Positions 7,775 through 16,466 of a stretch of DNA of 64,000 nt are shown here, one piece after another (position 1 is the stretch's first letter; each line of letters begins with the position of its first letter). Under the pieces are notes generated by a model. That model did not search any database. It had not been told where the DNA came from and worked only from the letters and a program-made list of their open reading frames with translations. Both the position numbers and the translations under genes were made by a program. Source of the stretch: Brevundimonas guildfordensis (lineage in GTDB: Bacteria; Pseudomonadota; Alphaproteobacteria; Caulobacterales; Caulobacteraceae); contig NZ_JACSQU010000001.1 in NCBI RefSeq assembly GCF_014836405.1, positions 1,426,001-1,490,000 on the forward strand, read 5' to 3'.

Positions 7775-9022
7775 ATGTTCGAATTCGGCAGAGATCTCAG
7801 ACGGCTGTTCGAGAAGGCGCGCGACAGCGACGACCTCGGCTGGCTTGAGCTGATCGGCGTGGGCCTGGTCGAGATCGAGGCTCGCCAGCAAGCTACCGAC
7901 GCCGGGCGCGTCTCGTGCACGCGTCCGTTCGACGCAGCCCTGCGCGCCGCCGCGCTTTGGCGCGAGCACGCCCGTCGCTGCGGCGCGGCCTACAGTCTGG
8001 AGCGCGCTGAAAGCAGCGGCCGCGACGCCGCCAGGCACGCCGCCAACGGCGATCAGGCCGTGCGCGCCGCCCTCGACCTGGCCCAGAGCGCCATGCTGGC
8101 CTTCGACCTGCGCGGCGGGCCGGAACGGTTGACCGCCGCCCTTGACCTGTTGAGCGAGCTGCCCGCGGCGCGGCGGGTGGATACGGTGGCCGCCGCTGCA
8201 GCGCTGCACGCCCGCCTGCGCGCGCGGCTGGCGCTCCTTTCCGGTCGCCTGTCGGAGATGAACGAGGCCGCCAGCCTGCTGGAATCCGCCATCGCCAACC
8301 TGAAGGGCCCGCGCGCCCTCGAAGATGAAATACGCCTGGACCGCGCCGGGCTGGTGTTGGAGATCGGCCTCACCGCGCGCGACCCCAAGATGCTGGATCA
8401 GGCCGGGCGCGACCTGCGCGCCCTGGTCGAGGCCGCCGCGCCGGAACAGAGACCGCTGAGCCGCGCCCGCGCCCTGGCGCTTTGCGCGACCGGCATGGCG
8501 GCGCTGGCTGCGGTGGCCGACGCGCCGGCCGCCCGCGATCAGGCCCAGGCCATGTTCGACATCGCCGCCCAGTTGTTCACCCCCGATCACAGCCCTCTGG
8601 ACTGGTCCGCCATCCAGGTGATGCGCGCCGAGCGCGAAACCCTGCCGTCCGTGGTGCTGATCCAGGCCGAGGCCCTGACCGAGGGCGGCGGCCTGATCCT
8701 GGGCGCCCTCGCGCATGAACAGCGCGTGGCCCAGGACACCGCTCGCGCCAGCGCTGGCGGCGACCTGAGCGGGTTGATGGATATTGAGACCAGCCTGAGG
8801 CGTCGCCTGGCGCGGCCTTCAGTCACGGCCACGCCGCTGGACTGGGCGGCCGAGCAGATCGGCCTGGCGCGCGTGGCCCTGACCCGGGCGCGTTGGACCG
8901 GCGAAACGCCGCGCGGCGTCGGCCTGATGTTGACCGAAGCAGCCCAGACGGCGCGCGAGTACGGCGCTCAGACGCTGGCCGAACGCGCCGAACGGCTGAC
9001 CGCCAGCACCCAGTCCGCCTGA
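7775..9022 (+). CDS. hypothetical helical repeat protein, 415 aa
   Basis: Unrecognised, almost wholly alpha-helical and Ala/Arg/Leu-rich protein, consistent with TPR-like repeats across its length (for example AALDLAQSAMLAFDLRGG and ALHARLRARLALLSGRLSEM). No signal peptide or membrane segment, so probably cytoplasmic. The frame is open for 23 codons upstream, but ATG at 7775 (MFEFGRDLRRLFEKA) begins a more credible N-terminus. It lies upstream of the glutaredoxin gene with an 88-base gap. Likely a scaffold; no function can be given. Confidence 0.6.
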   Translation: MFEFGRDLRRLFEKARDSDDLGWLELIGVGLVEIEARQQATDAGRVSCTRPFDAALRAAALWREHARRCGAAYSLERAESSGRDAARHAANGDQAVRAALDLAQSAMLAFDLRGGPERLTAALDLLSELPAARRVDTVAAAAALHARLRARLALLSGRLSEMNEAASLLESAIANLKGPRALEDEIRLDRAGLVLEIGLTARDPKMLDQAGRDLRALVEAAAPEQRPLSRARALALCATGMAALAAVADAPAARDQAQAMFDIAAQLFTPDHSPLDWSAIQVMRAERETLPSVVLIQAEALTEGGGLILGALAHEQRVAQDTARASAGGDLSGLMDIETSLRRRLARPSVTATPLDWAAEQIGLARVALTRARWTGETPRGVGLMLTEAAQTAREYGAQTLAERAERLTASTQSA

Positions 9023-9110
9023 GCCGCAACCCCGCCCCGCATCGCCCCGGCCTTGACCCGGCCCCAAAGGGCGCCTAGCTCACGGGCTCCTCTAGAAGGG
9101 TTTCGACACA

Positions 9111-9464
9111 GTGACCGAACAAACCGCCGCCGCCGATCCCGTCCACGCCTTCATCGCCCAGGCGGTGGCTGAGCATGACGTGGTGCTCTTCATGAAGGGC
9201 ACGCCGGATTCGCCGCGCTGCGGCTTCTCCTCGCTGGCCGTTCAGATCCTGGATCATGTCGGCGCCGCCTTCGTCGGCGTGGACGTGCTGCAGGATGAAG
9301 CCCTGCGCGAAGGCATCAAAGCCTTCACCGACTGGCCGACGATTCCTCAGCTCTATGTAAAGGGCGAATTCGTCGGCGGCTCGGACATCGTGCGCGAGAT
9401 GTTCCAGTCGGGCGAGCTTCAGGCCCTGATGGCCGAGAAGGGCGTCGCCCTTGGTGAAGCGTAA
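9111..9464 (+). CDS. grxD: Grx4-family monothiol glutaredoxin
   Basis: A 117-residue monothiol glutaredoxin with the diagnostic CGFS active site at 37-40 and the glutathione-binding features WPTIPQLYVKGEFVGG and SD. These proteins bind a [2Fe-2S] cluster with glutathione and deliver iron-sulfur clusters, usually with BolA. Here no bolA is adjacent. GTG at 9111 is the start, behind AGAAGGG. The thioesterase gene begins 20 bases downstream, so the two are probably co-transcribed. Family assignment is firm. Confidence 0.93.
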   Translation: MTEQTAAADPVHAFIAQAVAEHDVVLFMKGTPDSPRCGFSSLAVQILDHVGAAFVGVDVLQDEALREGIKAFTDWPTIPQLYVKGEFVGGSDIVREMFQSGELQALMAEKGVALGEA

Positions 9465-9484
9465 GTTGGGCGAAGCCTGAGACC

Positions 9485-9910
9485 ATGGCCCGGCCGCAGC
9501 TTCAGCCGCGTGAGGACCGCGAGGTCTTCGTCGTTCCGCTGGACGTGCGGCCGGAACACATCGACGAGAACAACCACGTCAACAACGTCGTCTATGTCGG
9601 CTGGCTGCAGGATGTCGGCACGGCGCACTGGAACGCGCGTTTCGACGAGGAAACGCGCGCCAAATGGGCCTGGCTGGCCCTGCGTCATGAGATCGACTAC
9701 CTGCGCGCCATCGAACCGGGCGCGACCGGCGTAGTCGCCCGCACCTGGGTCGGCGACCCGCAAGGGCCGCGCTTCAACCGCTATGTCCGCATCGAGGACG
9801 CACAAGGTCGTCTGTGCGCGCAGGGTCTGTCCGAATGGTGCCTGGTCGACGCCAAGACCCTGCGCCCGGCCCGCATCCCGGCGGAGATGCTGGGACCGTT
9901 TCGGGCCTAG
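9485..9910 (+). CDS. hot-dog fold acyl-CoA thioesterase
   Basis: A 141-residue hot-dog protein of the 4-hydroxybenzoyl-CoA/YbgC thioesterase type. The segment HIDENNHVNNVVYVGWLQD matches the usual motif around the catalytic acid and the HVNN turn. The following strands (VARTWVGDP and RYVRIEDAQGRLCAQG) fit the fold. It would hydrolyse an acyl-CoA or acyl-ACP; the precise substrate is unknown. It follows grxD closely and converges with the lipoprotein gene (13-base gap). Confidence 0.85.
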   Translation: MARPQLQPREDREVFVVPLDVRPEHIDENNHVNNVVYVGWLQDVGTAHWNARFDEETRAKWAWLALRHEIDYLRAIEPGATGVVARTWVGDPQGPRFNRYVRIEDAQGRLCAQGLSEWCLVDAKTLRPARIPAEMLGPFRA

Positions 9911-9923
9911 CGGCCGCCTGTCC

Positions 9924-10307
9924 CTAAAGGCTGATCGGGTTCAACACGCGCACGGGCTGGCCGCGCTCGAGGCCCAGTTCGGCGTAGGTCCAGCTGATCG
10001 TCACGCCTTCCGGCGCCAGCGCCTTGCACAGGTCCGGCGCGCGGCGCGCCAGCGTCAGTTCGGCGGGGTCGCCGTCCTGGATCTTGACCTCGAAGCTGGC
10101 GGTTTCGGTACAGCCGTTCGATCCGACGACGACGTTCAGCCGTTGGCCGTCGAAATCCACCCTACGGACGGCTTCCAGCGCCTCGACACGGGTCGCGCCC
10201 TGGTCCGTGACGATCGAGATCTTCTCGCCGCCCTCGTTCGAATAGATGACGCAGCCGCCCAGCAAGGGCAGCAGGGCGGCGGTCGCGAGAACACCAACCA
10301 GACGCAT
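9924..10307 (-). CDS. small lipoprotein, paralogue of the 14.2-kb lipoprotein
   Basis: A 127-residue protein with a signal peptide and lipobox (LLGGC, lipidated Cys about 19). The mature part contains SNGCT, a second cysteine (DLCKAL) and the ending ISWTYAELGLERGQPVRVLNP. The protein encoded at 14152-14532 repeats this plan (SNGCT, a Cys, LQWTFEELGLPPG, NNP), so the two form a small family. The two conserved cysteines may form a disulfide. The start overlaps the stop of the 42-residue lipoprotein upstream as TGATG, suggesting coupled translation. Function unknown. Confidence 0.75.
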   Translation of the reverse strand: MRLVGVLATAALLPLLGGCVIYSNEGGEKISIVTDQGATRVEALEAVRRVDFDGQRLNVVVGSNGCTETASFEVKIQDGDPAELTLARRAPDLCKALAPEGVTISWTYAELGLERGQPVRVLNPISL

Positions 10308-10435
10308 CAGTTCGTCTCAGCAGAGGCGGAGTGGATGACGCGCGTGGTCGGCTTTTCGGCAGCGATGACGATGCAGCCCGACAGCATGGGGGCTGCGACG
10401 GCGGCGACGGCGAGAGCGATGATGAAACGACGCAT
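10307..10435 (-). CDS. very small lipoprotein, 42 aa
   Basis: A 42-residue reading frame beginning MRRFIIALAVAAVAAPMLSGC, a signal peptide with lipobox LSGC, so the mature peptide would be only about 22 residues. Its stop overlaps the start of the next lipoprotein gene (TGATG), a strong sign of one operon. The open frame continues upstream, but that part is unlike protein and the lipoprotein signal sits at the ATG at 10435. Possibly a partner or regulator of the adjacent lipoprotein; no known family recognised. Confidence 0.6.
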   Translation of the reverse strand: MRRFIIALAVAAVAAPMLSGCIVIAAEKPTTRVIHSASAETN

Positions 10436-10529
10436 AGGATTTTTCCCGTGTTGATTGGCCTTGAGACTGCCAGCGTCACGGTTCCGGATCACGTGAATAA
10501 TCGGAAAGGGTGGGCTTGAAACCAATCGC

Positions 10530-10548
10530 CACAGTCATAGCTACTGTG
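10530..10548 (+). promoter_or_regulatory. inverted repeat upstream of the flavin oxidoreductase, possible operator
   Basis: CACAGT (10530-10535) and ACTGTG (10543-10548) are a perfect inverted repeat with a seven-base spacer, 35 bases before the oxidoreductase start. Electrophile-responsive repressors commonly control this enzyme family, so an operator is plausible, but no regulator gene is adjacent. Confidence 0.35.
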
Positions 10549-10582
10549 ACCCCCTAATCTGGGTCCATTGAGAGTATCCTGC

Positions 10583-11692
10583 ATGAGCCTGCTGTTCACG
10601 CCGCGCGCCGTCGGCCCCCTGACGCTGAGGAACCGGATCGTCATCGCGCCGATGTGTCAGTACTCCGCCGTCGACGGCGTGCCCCAGCCCTGGCATGTCC
10701 AGCACATCGGTCGCCTGGCGCTGTCGGGCGCGGGACTGGTCATCATCGAGGCCACGGGCGTCGAAGCGGCCGGCCGCATCTCCTGGGCCGACACCGGCCT
10801 GTGGAATGATGAACAGGAAGCCGCCTTCGCCCGGATCATTCGCGACATTCGGACCTACTCGGACACGCCGATCGGGGTGCAACTGGCTCACGCGGGCCGC
10901 AAGGCCTCGACCAATCCTCCGTGGATCGACAGAGGCGGCCCAGCCCCGTCCGACAAGGCGTGGGAGACGTTCTCCGCCTCGGCTCAGCCATACCGCGACG
11001 ACTGGCATACGCCGACAGCCCTGGATCAGGCGGGCATGGATCGGGTGGTCGCCGCGTTCGTCGACGCCGCCACGCGCGCCGACCGCGCCGGGTTCGACCT
11101 GGTCGAGCTGCACGCCGCCCATGGCTATCTGCTGACCCAGTTCCTCTCGCCTCTGTCGAACGAACGGACCGACGAATTCGGCGGCCCACTCGAGAACCGG
11201 ATGCGCTTCCCCCTGCGTGTCGCACAGGCCCTGCGTGACGCCTGGCCGCGCGCCAAGGCGCTGGGCGCCCGCTTCAACGGCTCGGACTGGACCGAGGGCG
11301 GGATCACTCCTGACGAGGCCGCAGTCTTCGGTCGCGCCTTGCACGACATGGGCTATGACTATCTGCACCTGACCAGCGGCGGCAACGTCGCCAGCGCCCG
11401 CATCCCGGGCGACCAGCCGGGCTATCAGGTTCCCTTCGCCGAGGCGGTGAAGGGGGCGGTCCCAGAAGCGAACGTCATGGCCGTTGGCCTGATCGTCGAC
11501 CCGCACCAGGCCGAGGCCCTATTGGCGGAAGGCAAGGCTGATCTGGTCGCCGTCGCTCGCGCCGTGCTGGATGATCCCAACTGGGGCCATCACGCGGCGG
11601 TCGCCCTGGGGACCGCCGAGGGCCTGCCTGTCCAGTACGAACGGGCAGGCGCCGAGCACTGGCCGGGCTATGCCGCGGCGCGGTCGGCCTGA
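10583..11692 (+). CDS. NADH:flavin oxidoreductase, Old Yellow Enzyme (YqjM-like)
   Basis: A 369-residue FMN-dependent TIM-barrel ene-reductase. The thermophilic-like/YqjM subclass is indicated by Cys25 in APMCQYS, the LAHAGRK segment and the substrate-binding pair H177/H180 in ELHAAHGYL, followed by FLSPLSNERTDEFGG. These enzymes reduce activated C=C bonds of electrophiles such as unsaturated aldehydes or nitro compounds, often as a stress response. ATG at 10583 is preferred to the upstream TTG because the family begins there. Its 3' end overlaps the convergent GGDEF-EAL gene by 25 bases. Confidence 0.92.
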   Translation: MSLLFTPRAVGPLTLRNRIVIAPMCQYSAVDGVPQPWHVQHIGRLALSGAGLVIIEATGVEAAGRISWADTGLWNDEQEAAFARIIRDIRTYSDTPIGVQLAHAGRKASTNPPWIDRGGPAPSDKAWETFSASAQPYRDDWHTPTALDQAGMDRVVAAFVDAATRADRAGFDLVELHAAHGYLLTQFLSPLSNERTDEFGGPLENRMRFPLRVAQALRDAWPRAKALGARFNGSDWTEGGITPDEAAVFGRALHDMGYDYLHLTSGGNVASARIPGDQPGYQVPFAEAVKGAVPEANVMAVGLIVDPHQAEALLAEGKADLVAVARAVLDDPNWGHHAAVALGTAEGLPVQYERAGAEHWPGYAAARSA

Positions 11693-14040
11693 TCTCCGAC
11701 CGGCGGCGGCGTTTCGATCCTCGCGGCGCCGTTCGACAGGGCGTCCGCTTCGGGCTGAGGTCGGCCCAGCAGATAGCCCTGAACCTCATTGCACCCTTGA
11801 GCGCGCAAGAAGGCCAGTTGCTCTGCGGTTTCGACGCCTTCGGCTAGCACCGGGATGGAAAGGCTTTCACCGATAGTCAGGACCGCGCGGATGATGGCCC
11901 GCGACTGCGGCGTTCCCTCCAGCTCCAGCATGAACGAGCGATCCAGCTTGATCTTGTCGAAGGGGAAGGCCTTCAGCGTCGACAGCGAAGAATAGCCGGT
12001 CCCGAAATCGTCCATGGCGACGGTGACGCCCAAGGCCTTCAGCTGGCGCAGGACATGGGTGGTGCGCTCCATGTCGGTGATCATCGCCGTCTCGGTGATT
12101 TCGAGCTCCAGGCGCGACGGCGGCAGACCCGTCTCTACAAGGATCTGATGCACGAGGCGGGGCAGATCGACGTGGCTCAGTTGGACCGGTGACAGATTGA
12201 CGGCGATGCGATGCGGCTCGGTCCAGGCGGCGGCCTGGCGGCAGGCCTGGCGCAGCACCCACTCGCCGATCGGCAGGATCAGGCCGGTTTCTTCGGCCAC
12301 GGGTATGAAGTCGACGGGCGAGATATAGCGGCCCTCGTCGTTCTTCCAGCGAAGCAGGACTTCATAGCCGGTCGCCTTGCCCGTCTCGACCGAGGCCTGC
12401 ACCTGATAGTGCAGCTCGAACTGGTCGCGCTCCAGAGCTTCGCGCAAGGCCTGGGTGACGCGGCGCCGCGCGCGGACGGCCTGGTCCATGTCCGCTTCGT
12501 AGAAGCAGATGTCCTGGGTCAGCGACGCCTTGGCCCGGTACATGGCCAGGTCCGCGTTGTTGATCAGGGCGGAGACATCCTCGGCATCCTCGGGCCACAG
12601 AGATACGCCGATGCTGGCTCCACAGGAAAGATCGGCGTGCTCAATGGTCACGGTCTCGATCACCGCCTGCCGCAGGCGCTCGGCGACCGCGCGCGCTTCA
12701 TCGCGGCCAGCGACCGAGGCTAGAGCCAGGAACTCATCACCGCCCTGACGCGCGACAAACTCCCCTTCGTGCAGGGCCGCCTTCAAGCGTTCGGCGATTA
12801 CGCACAGCAGGCGGTCGCCTACGGCGTGGCCGTACAGGTCGTTCACCTCCTTGAAGCGGTCCAGGTCCAGCGCGAACAGCGCCAGGGTTTCGCCGGCGGC
12901 CGCCGTCTGCTGCTGTCGGGTGAGGCGTTCAAGGAAGGAGGCGCGGTTCGGCAGACCCGTCAGGCTGTCGTTGCGGGCCAGGTGAGCGATGCGCCGCTCC
13001 TGGGCGAGACGCGCACGCAGGTCGCGCACCGCATAGATCATAGAGCGCCCGCTGGTCGTTTGATCCTGCCGGGCGGACAACTCGATCGGAATGTCTTCTA
13101 CGCCCGAGCGCAGAACGGTCTGAGCCACCGCCCCGTCCGCCAGACGGCCTGCGTCCTCGACCCATTGGCTCAGGCTCGCCCCGATCAAGACGTCGCGCTC
13201 GACGCCGAGCAGGGCAGTGAGGACCTCATTGGCGGCGATGATCACACCGTCGCGTTCGATCGCCATGCCGTCGACGCCGCTCTCGATCAGATACTGCTGC
13301 CGTTCGCTGTGAAGGGCGTGCGATTGGCGGTCGAGAACGTGACTGGCGGCCCCCGCCCCCAGCACCAGCAAGCCGACGCCGGCGACGCCCAGCGCCAGCA
13401 CGTGCTGGGCGGCCTCGCCGGTCAACACGCCGTCGCTCGCGGCGAAAGGAATGACCGTCATGGCCGCCATCGCCGTGAAGTGCAGGCAGACGATGCCCAG
13501 GACCATGGCGGCGGCGCCCTTCAGGCGCGCAAAACGGTCCTGCGTGCGGGCGCTCAGTTGGAAGGCTGCGGCGCCGAAGACGACCGAACCAATCAGGGCG
13601 ACGGCCACATAGGCGTAGGACCAGTGCACCACGGCCTCGACCGCCATGGCGGCCATGCCGACGAAGTGCATCGCCGCGACCGCCAGTCCGAAGACGGCGC
13701 CGCCGGCCGCCGGCGCGAAGCGGCCGCGCATCGTCGCGCCCCCCAGCGCCAGTCCCGCACCGACAATGGCGATGGCCAGGGAGACGCCCGTCAGCAGAGG
13801 CTCATAGGCCACGTCGACGCCGGGTCGATAGGCGATCATGGCGACGAAGTGGGTGCACCAGATGGTGGCGCCGCCAGCCAGCGCGCCCAGAAACACCCAC
13901 GATGCAAGCGAAACGCCGCGCTCTTCGCGAACGCGACGCAGCAGTCCGGCGGTGATCCAGCTACCGATCAGGCAGATGAAAGCCGCCAGGGCCACCAAAC
14001 CGAAATGGTGATCTTCGGTCAGACACGAAAGCACGCGCAT
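11668..14040 (-). CDS. MHYT-PAS-GGDEF-EAL cyclic-di-GMP signalling protein
   Basis: A 790-residue membrane signalling protein. The N-terminus (1-250) has seven hydrophobic helices with three MHYT-like motifs (CTHFVAM, AMHFVGM and CLHFTAM), proposed to bind a metal and sense a diatomic gas. Then comes a PAS-like region, a GGDEF domain with intact GGDEF at 433-437 (RQGGDEFLAL), and an EAL-type domain with EVLLR at 560 in place of EALLR, followed by NLSPVQL and DDFGTGYSSL. It probably both makes and breaks cyclic-di-GMP. Cyclic-di-GMP controls motility and adhesion in Caulobacterales, which fits the flagellar and pilus genes in the window. Confidence 0.9.
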   Translation of the reverse strand: MRVLSCLTEDHHFGLVALAAFICLIGSWITAGLLRRVREERGVSLASWVFLGALAGGATIWCTHFVAMIAYRPGVDVAYEPLLTGVSLAIAIVGAGLALGGATMRGRFAPAAGGAVFGLAVAAMHFVGMAAMAVEAVVHWSYAYVAVALIGSVVFGAAAFQLSARTQDRFARLKGAAAMVLGIVCLHFTAMAAMTVIPFAASDGVLTGEAAQHVLALGVAGVGLLVLGAGAASHVLDRQSHALHSERQQYLIESGVDGMAIERDGVIIAANEVLTALLGVERDVLIGASLSQWVEDAGRLADGAVAQTVLRSGVEDIPIELSARQDQTTSGRSMIYAVRDLRARLAQERRIAHLARNDSLTGLPNRASFLERLTRQQQTAAAGETLALFALDLDRFKEVNDLYGHAVGDRLLCVIAERLKAALHEGEFVARQGGDEFLALASVAGRDEARAVAERLRQAVIETVTIEHADLSCGASIGVSLWPEDAEDVSALINNADLAMYRAKASLTQDICFYEADMDQAVRARRRVTQALREALERDQFELHYQVQASVETGKATGYEVLLRWKNDEGRYISPVDFIPVAEETGLILPIGEWVLRQACRQAAAWTEPHRIAVNLSPVQLSHVDLPRLVHQILVETGLPPSRLELEITETAMITDMERTTHVLRQLKALGVTVAMDDFGTGYSSLSTLKAFPFDKIKLDRSFMLELEGTPQSRAIIRAVLTIGESLSIPVLAEGVETAEQLAFLRAQGCNEVQGYLLGRPQPEADALSNGAARIETPPPVGDQADRAAA

Positions 14041-14151
14041 ACTAGGGAGACGCCAAACATAGGGAAAAGGTCGCCCGTTCTATGATTTGAGGTCTTAAAC
14101 GCGTCTGTTCGAGCGTGGCTAACGAAGCCTGAAGATCGGGCCGCTTGAGCC

Positions 14152-14532
14152 CTACTGCGCTGCGCCTGCGTCGTCGTTCAAAAGATAAGGGTTGTTGACG
14201 ACGACATTGGCGCCCGGCGGCAGGCCCAGTTCCTCGAAGGTCCACTGCAACTGGACGCCGTCTCGGACCGGGCGGGTGCAACGATCCTCATCCAGGCGGC
14301 GCAGAGTGATGACCGCTGCGTCCTTCAGCTGCGTGATGAAGGGCCGTACGTCAGCCTTGTCAGTGCAGCCGTTGGAGCTGACGCGGAACACGGCGAGGTC
14401 GCGCGTGAAGGCGACAGCGTGGATCGGCTCTAACTGACCTGGCATGCCTTCGGTCCGCACCAGCTCGCCCGGCGCATGAGCGCAGGCGGCAAGGCCGGCC
14501 GCGAGAACCAGACCAAAGAAAGACCTTTTCAT
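14152..14532 (-). CDS. small lipoprotein, paralogue of the 10-kb lipoprotein
   Basis: A 126-residue protein with lipobox LAAC (Cys about 17). The mature region has SNGCT, a second Cys (DRCTRPV) and the stretch LQWTFEELGLPPGANVVVNNP, which aligns with the lipoprotein encoded at 9924-10307. The pair shares no nearby genes and is separated by the oxidoreductase and the GGDEF gene, so this looks like an older duplication or two members of a Caulobacterales family. Probably envelope-located; function unknown. Confidence 0.75.
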   Translation of the reverse strand: MKRSFFGLVLAAGLAACAHAPGELVRTEGMPGQLEPIHAVAFTRDLAVFRVSSNGCTDKADVRPFITQLKDAAVITLRRLDEDRCTRPVRDGVQLQWTFEELGLPPGANVVVNNPYLLNDDAGAAQ

Positions 14533-14623
14533 GTTCGGCCTCCCTCGGCGCGCCGCTGATGATTATCCATTATGCGCCGAACCGGCCCGAAAGTGAACCG
14601 GCAAGGCCGCAATATAGACAAAG

Positions 14624-14650
14624 AAAGGCCCCGGCGACGCCGGGGCCTTT
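14624..14650 (-). terminator. intrinsic terminator downstream of rpsD
   Basis: AAAGGCCCCGGCG pairs perfectly with CGCCGGGGCCTTT around a one-base centre (14624-14650), a strong GC stem with A/T flanks that can act on either strand. It lies just past the rpsD stop. Confidence 0.85.
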
Positions 14651-14677
14651 CCAACAACCTTGGCAGGTCTGTCGAAC

Positions 14678-15295
14678 TTACGAGGAGTAGTATTCGACGA
14701 CCAGGTTCGGCTCCATCTTCACCGGGTACGGCACGTCGGACAGTTCCGGCACGCGGCCGTAACGGACCGAGAAACCGCGATCGCCCAGTTCCAGATAGTC
14801 AGGCAGGTCACGCTCGGCCGACTGCTGGGCTTCCAGCACCAGAGCCATGTTGCGCGACTTTTCCTTGACCTCGATCACGTCGCCGACCTTCACGCGGTAA
14901 GAGCCGATGTCGACCTTCTTGCCGTTGACGGTGACGTGGCCGTGCGAGACGAACTGACGGGCGGCCCAGACGGTCGGCACGAACTTGGCGCGGTAGACGA
15001 CGGCGTCCAGACGCGATTCCAGCAGACCGATCAGGTTTTCCGAGGTGTTGCCCTTGCGGCGGGCGGCTTCGGCATAGGTCGCCGCGAATTGCTTCTCGGT
15101 GATGTTGCCGTAGTAGCCCTTCAGCTTCTGCTTGGCCTTCAGCTGCAGACCAAAGTCAGAGACCTTGGACTTGCGGCGCTGACCGTGCTGGCCGGGACCG
15201 TAGGAGCGCTTGTTGACAGGAGACTTGGCGCGACCCCACAGGTTTTCACCCATGGCCCGGTCGAGCTTGTACTTGGCGCTGTGGCGCTTGGACAT
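14678..15295 (-). CDS. rpsD: 30S ribosomal protein S4
   Basis: A 205-residue primary rRNA-binding protein of the small subunit. It starts [22 protein letters not shown], contains the S4 RNA-binding domain ([36 protein letters not shown]), and ends EYYSS. The gene stands alone here rather than in the alpha operon, as is common in Alphaproteobacteria. A clear terminator follows. S4 often regulates its own operon; the 167-base upstream region (15296-15462) is long enough for leader structure, but I see no specific element in it beyond the sod hairpin. Confidence 0.97.
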   Translation of the reverse strand: MSKRHSAKYKLDRAMGENLWGRAKSPVNKRSYGPGQHGQRRKSKVSDFGLQLKAKQKLKGYYGNITEKQFAATYAEAARRKGNTSENLIGLLESRLDAVVYRAKFVPTVWAARQFVSHGHVTVNGKKVDIGSYRVKVGDVIEVKEKSRNMALVLEAQQSAERDLPDYLELGDRGFSVRYGRVPELSDVPYPVKMEPNLVVEYYSS

Positions 15296-15413
15296 ATGTC
15301 ACTCTTCATCATGATGCGGCCCGGCCCCTCCCCGATTGGAGCGGCGATCTCAACGGCGGTCCACGCATCGTCCGTAATAGACATCGCGCCTCGGGACGAG
15401 CCCGATGCGAGAA

Positions 15414-15437
15414 GGGCGGGCTTATGAAGGCCCGCCC
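15414..15437 (-). terminator. hairpin downstream of superoxide dismutase
   Basis: GGGCGGGC (15414-15421) and GCCCGCCC (15430-15437) form a perfect eight-base stem with an eight-base loop, 25 bases past the sod stop. There is no clear T-tract, so termination strength is uncertain. Confidence 0.5.
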
Positions 15438-15462
15438 CCCCGGAGTCAAGTTATCCGACGGC

Positions 15463-16077
15463 TCAGCCCTTGGCGGCTTCGTACAGTTCATTGACCTTGT
15501 TCCAGTTCACCACCGACCAGAAGGCCTTGAGGTAGTCGACCCGGCGGTTCTGATACTTGAGGTAGTAGGCGTGCTCCCACACGTCGGCGGCCAGCAGGAC
15601 GGCGCCCTTCTCATCCGCCAGATCCATCAGCGGGTTGTCCTGGTTAGGGGTCGAGGTGACCTTCAGCTTGCCGTCCTGCAGGATCAGCCAGGCCCAGCCC
15701 GAGCCGAACTGGCCGGCGCCGGCGGCGTCGAAGTCCGCCTTGAACTTGTCCATGCCGCCCAGCTCGGCGTCGATCTTGGCGGCCAACTCGGCCGAGGGCT
15801 CGCCCGTCTGACCTTGCGGCGCCAGCAGTTCCCAGAACAGGCTGTGGTTCCAGTGGCCGCCGCCGTTGTTGCGGACCGCCTTGGGCAGCTTCGACATTCC
15901 GGCGAACAGCTCTTCCAACGACTTGCCTTGCAGCGAGGCGTCGGCGTCGATCGCCTTGTTCAGGTTGTCGACATAGGTCTGGTGGTGCTTGTCGTGGTGG
16001 AAGGTCATCGTCTCCTTGTCGATGGCCGGCTCCAGCGCGTCATAGGCGTAGGGCAGCGGGGGCAGGGTGAAGGCCAT
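15463..16077 (-). CDS. superoxide dismutase, Mn/Fe family
   Basis: A 204-residue Fe/Mn superoxide dismutase converting superoxide to oxygen and hydrogen peroxide. Metal ligands are visible: H27, H78, D165 and H169 (DVWEHAYY). Genes of this kind are often labelled sodB (Fe), but GGGHWNH (72-78) and NQDNPL (145-150) are the positions where Mn enzymes carry GGH and QD while Fe enzymes carry AAQ and AGT. The sequence therefore looks Mn-type or cambialistic. No signal peptide, so cytoplasmic. Single gene; the metal preference is inference. Confidence 0.92.
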   Translation of the reverse strand: MAFTLPPLPYAYDALEPAIDKETMTFHHDKHHQTYVDNLNKAIDADASLQGKSLEELFAGMSKLPKAVRNNGGGHWNHSLFWELLAPQGQTGEPSAELAAKIDAELGGMDKFKADFDAAGAGQFGSGWAWLILQDGKLKVTSTPNQDNPLMDLADEKGAVLLAADVWEHAYYLKYQNRRVDYLKAFWSVVNWNKVNELYEAAKG

Positions 16078-16268
16078 GGGAGACTCCTCTTTACGGCGTT
16101 TGATTCCTCTGGACCCTATCTAGGGCCGCGCGCGACATACCCAAGCACTGAACGTCGCCTTTGTTCATAATTTCACGTCAAAGCCGATTTTCGGAACCGA
16201 AAACGGGCAAAAGCGGTTTGCCGAAAGCCCCAGACCGCCATTCCGGTCGCTTTTCAGGACGGTGCGCC

Positions 16269-16451
16269 ATGCCTCGTCGTCCTCCCGACGCCTTCTTTTC
16301 GGACGCTGAAGCGGAAAGCCTGCGCCTGCAGTTGCTGGAGGCGATTCCGCGCCTTCGCCGTCACCAATTGCTTGATCTCGCCGACACCCTGCACGAAGCG
16401 GCGCGAGAGCGGCGCTGGTCGCCGGAACAGCGCCTCGACTTAAGAGCCTGA
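16269..16451 (+). CDS. small hypothetical protein, 60 aa
   Basis: A 60-residue reading frame starting MPRRPPDAFFSDAEAES with AGGACGG about five bases upstream of ATG. It is helical and Arg/Leu-rich, without signal peptide or membrane helix. The frame is open further upstream, but that part contains a Phe/Ser-rich run unlike a real N-terminus. It converges with cckA, with the shared terminator between the two stops. No family recognised. Confidence 0.5.
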   Translation: MPRRPPDAFFSDAEAESLRLQLLEAIPRLRRHQLLDLADTLHEAARERRWSPEQRLDLRA

Positions 16452-16466
16452 CAGCACGCTCTTAAG
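16439..16466. terminator. bidirectional hairpin between two convergent genes
   Basis: CTTAAGAGC (16439-16447) and GCTCTTAAG (16458-16466) are a perfect nine-base inverted repeat with a ten-base loop. The stem covers both stop codons, of the 60-residue gene and of cckA. Its A/T ends on both strands make it a plausible bidirectional terminator. Confidence 0.55.
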
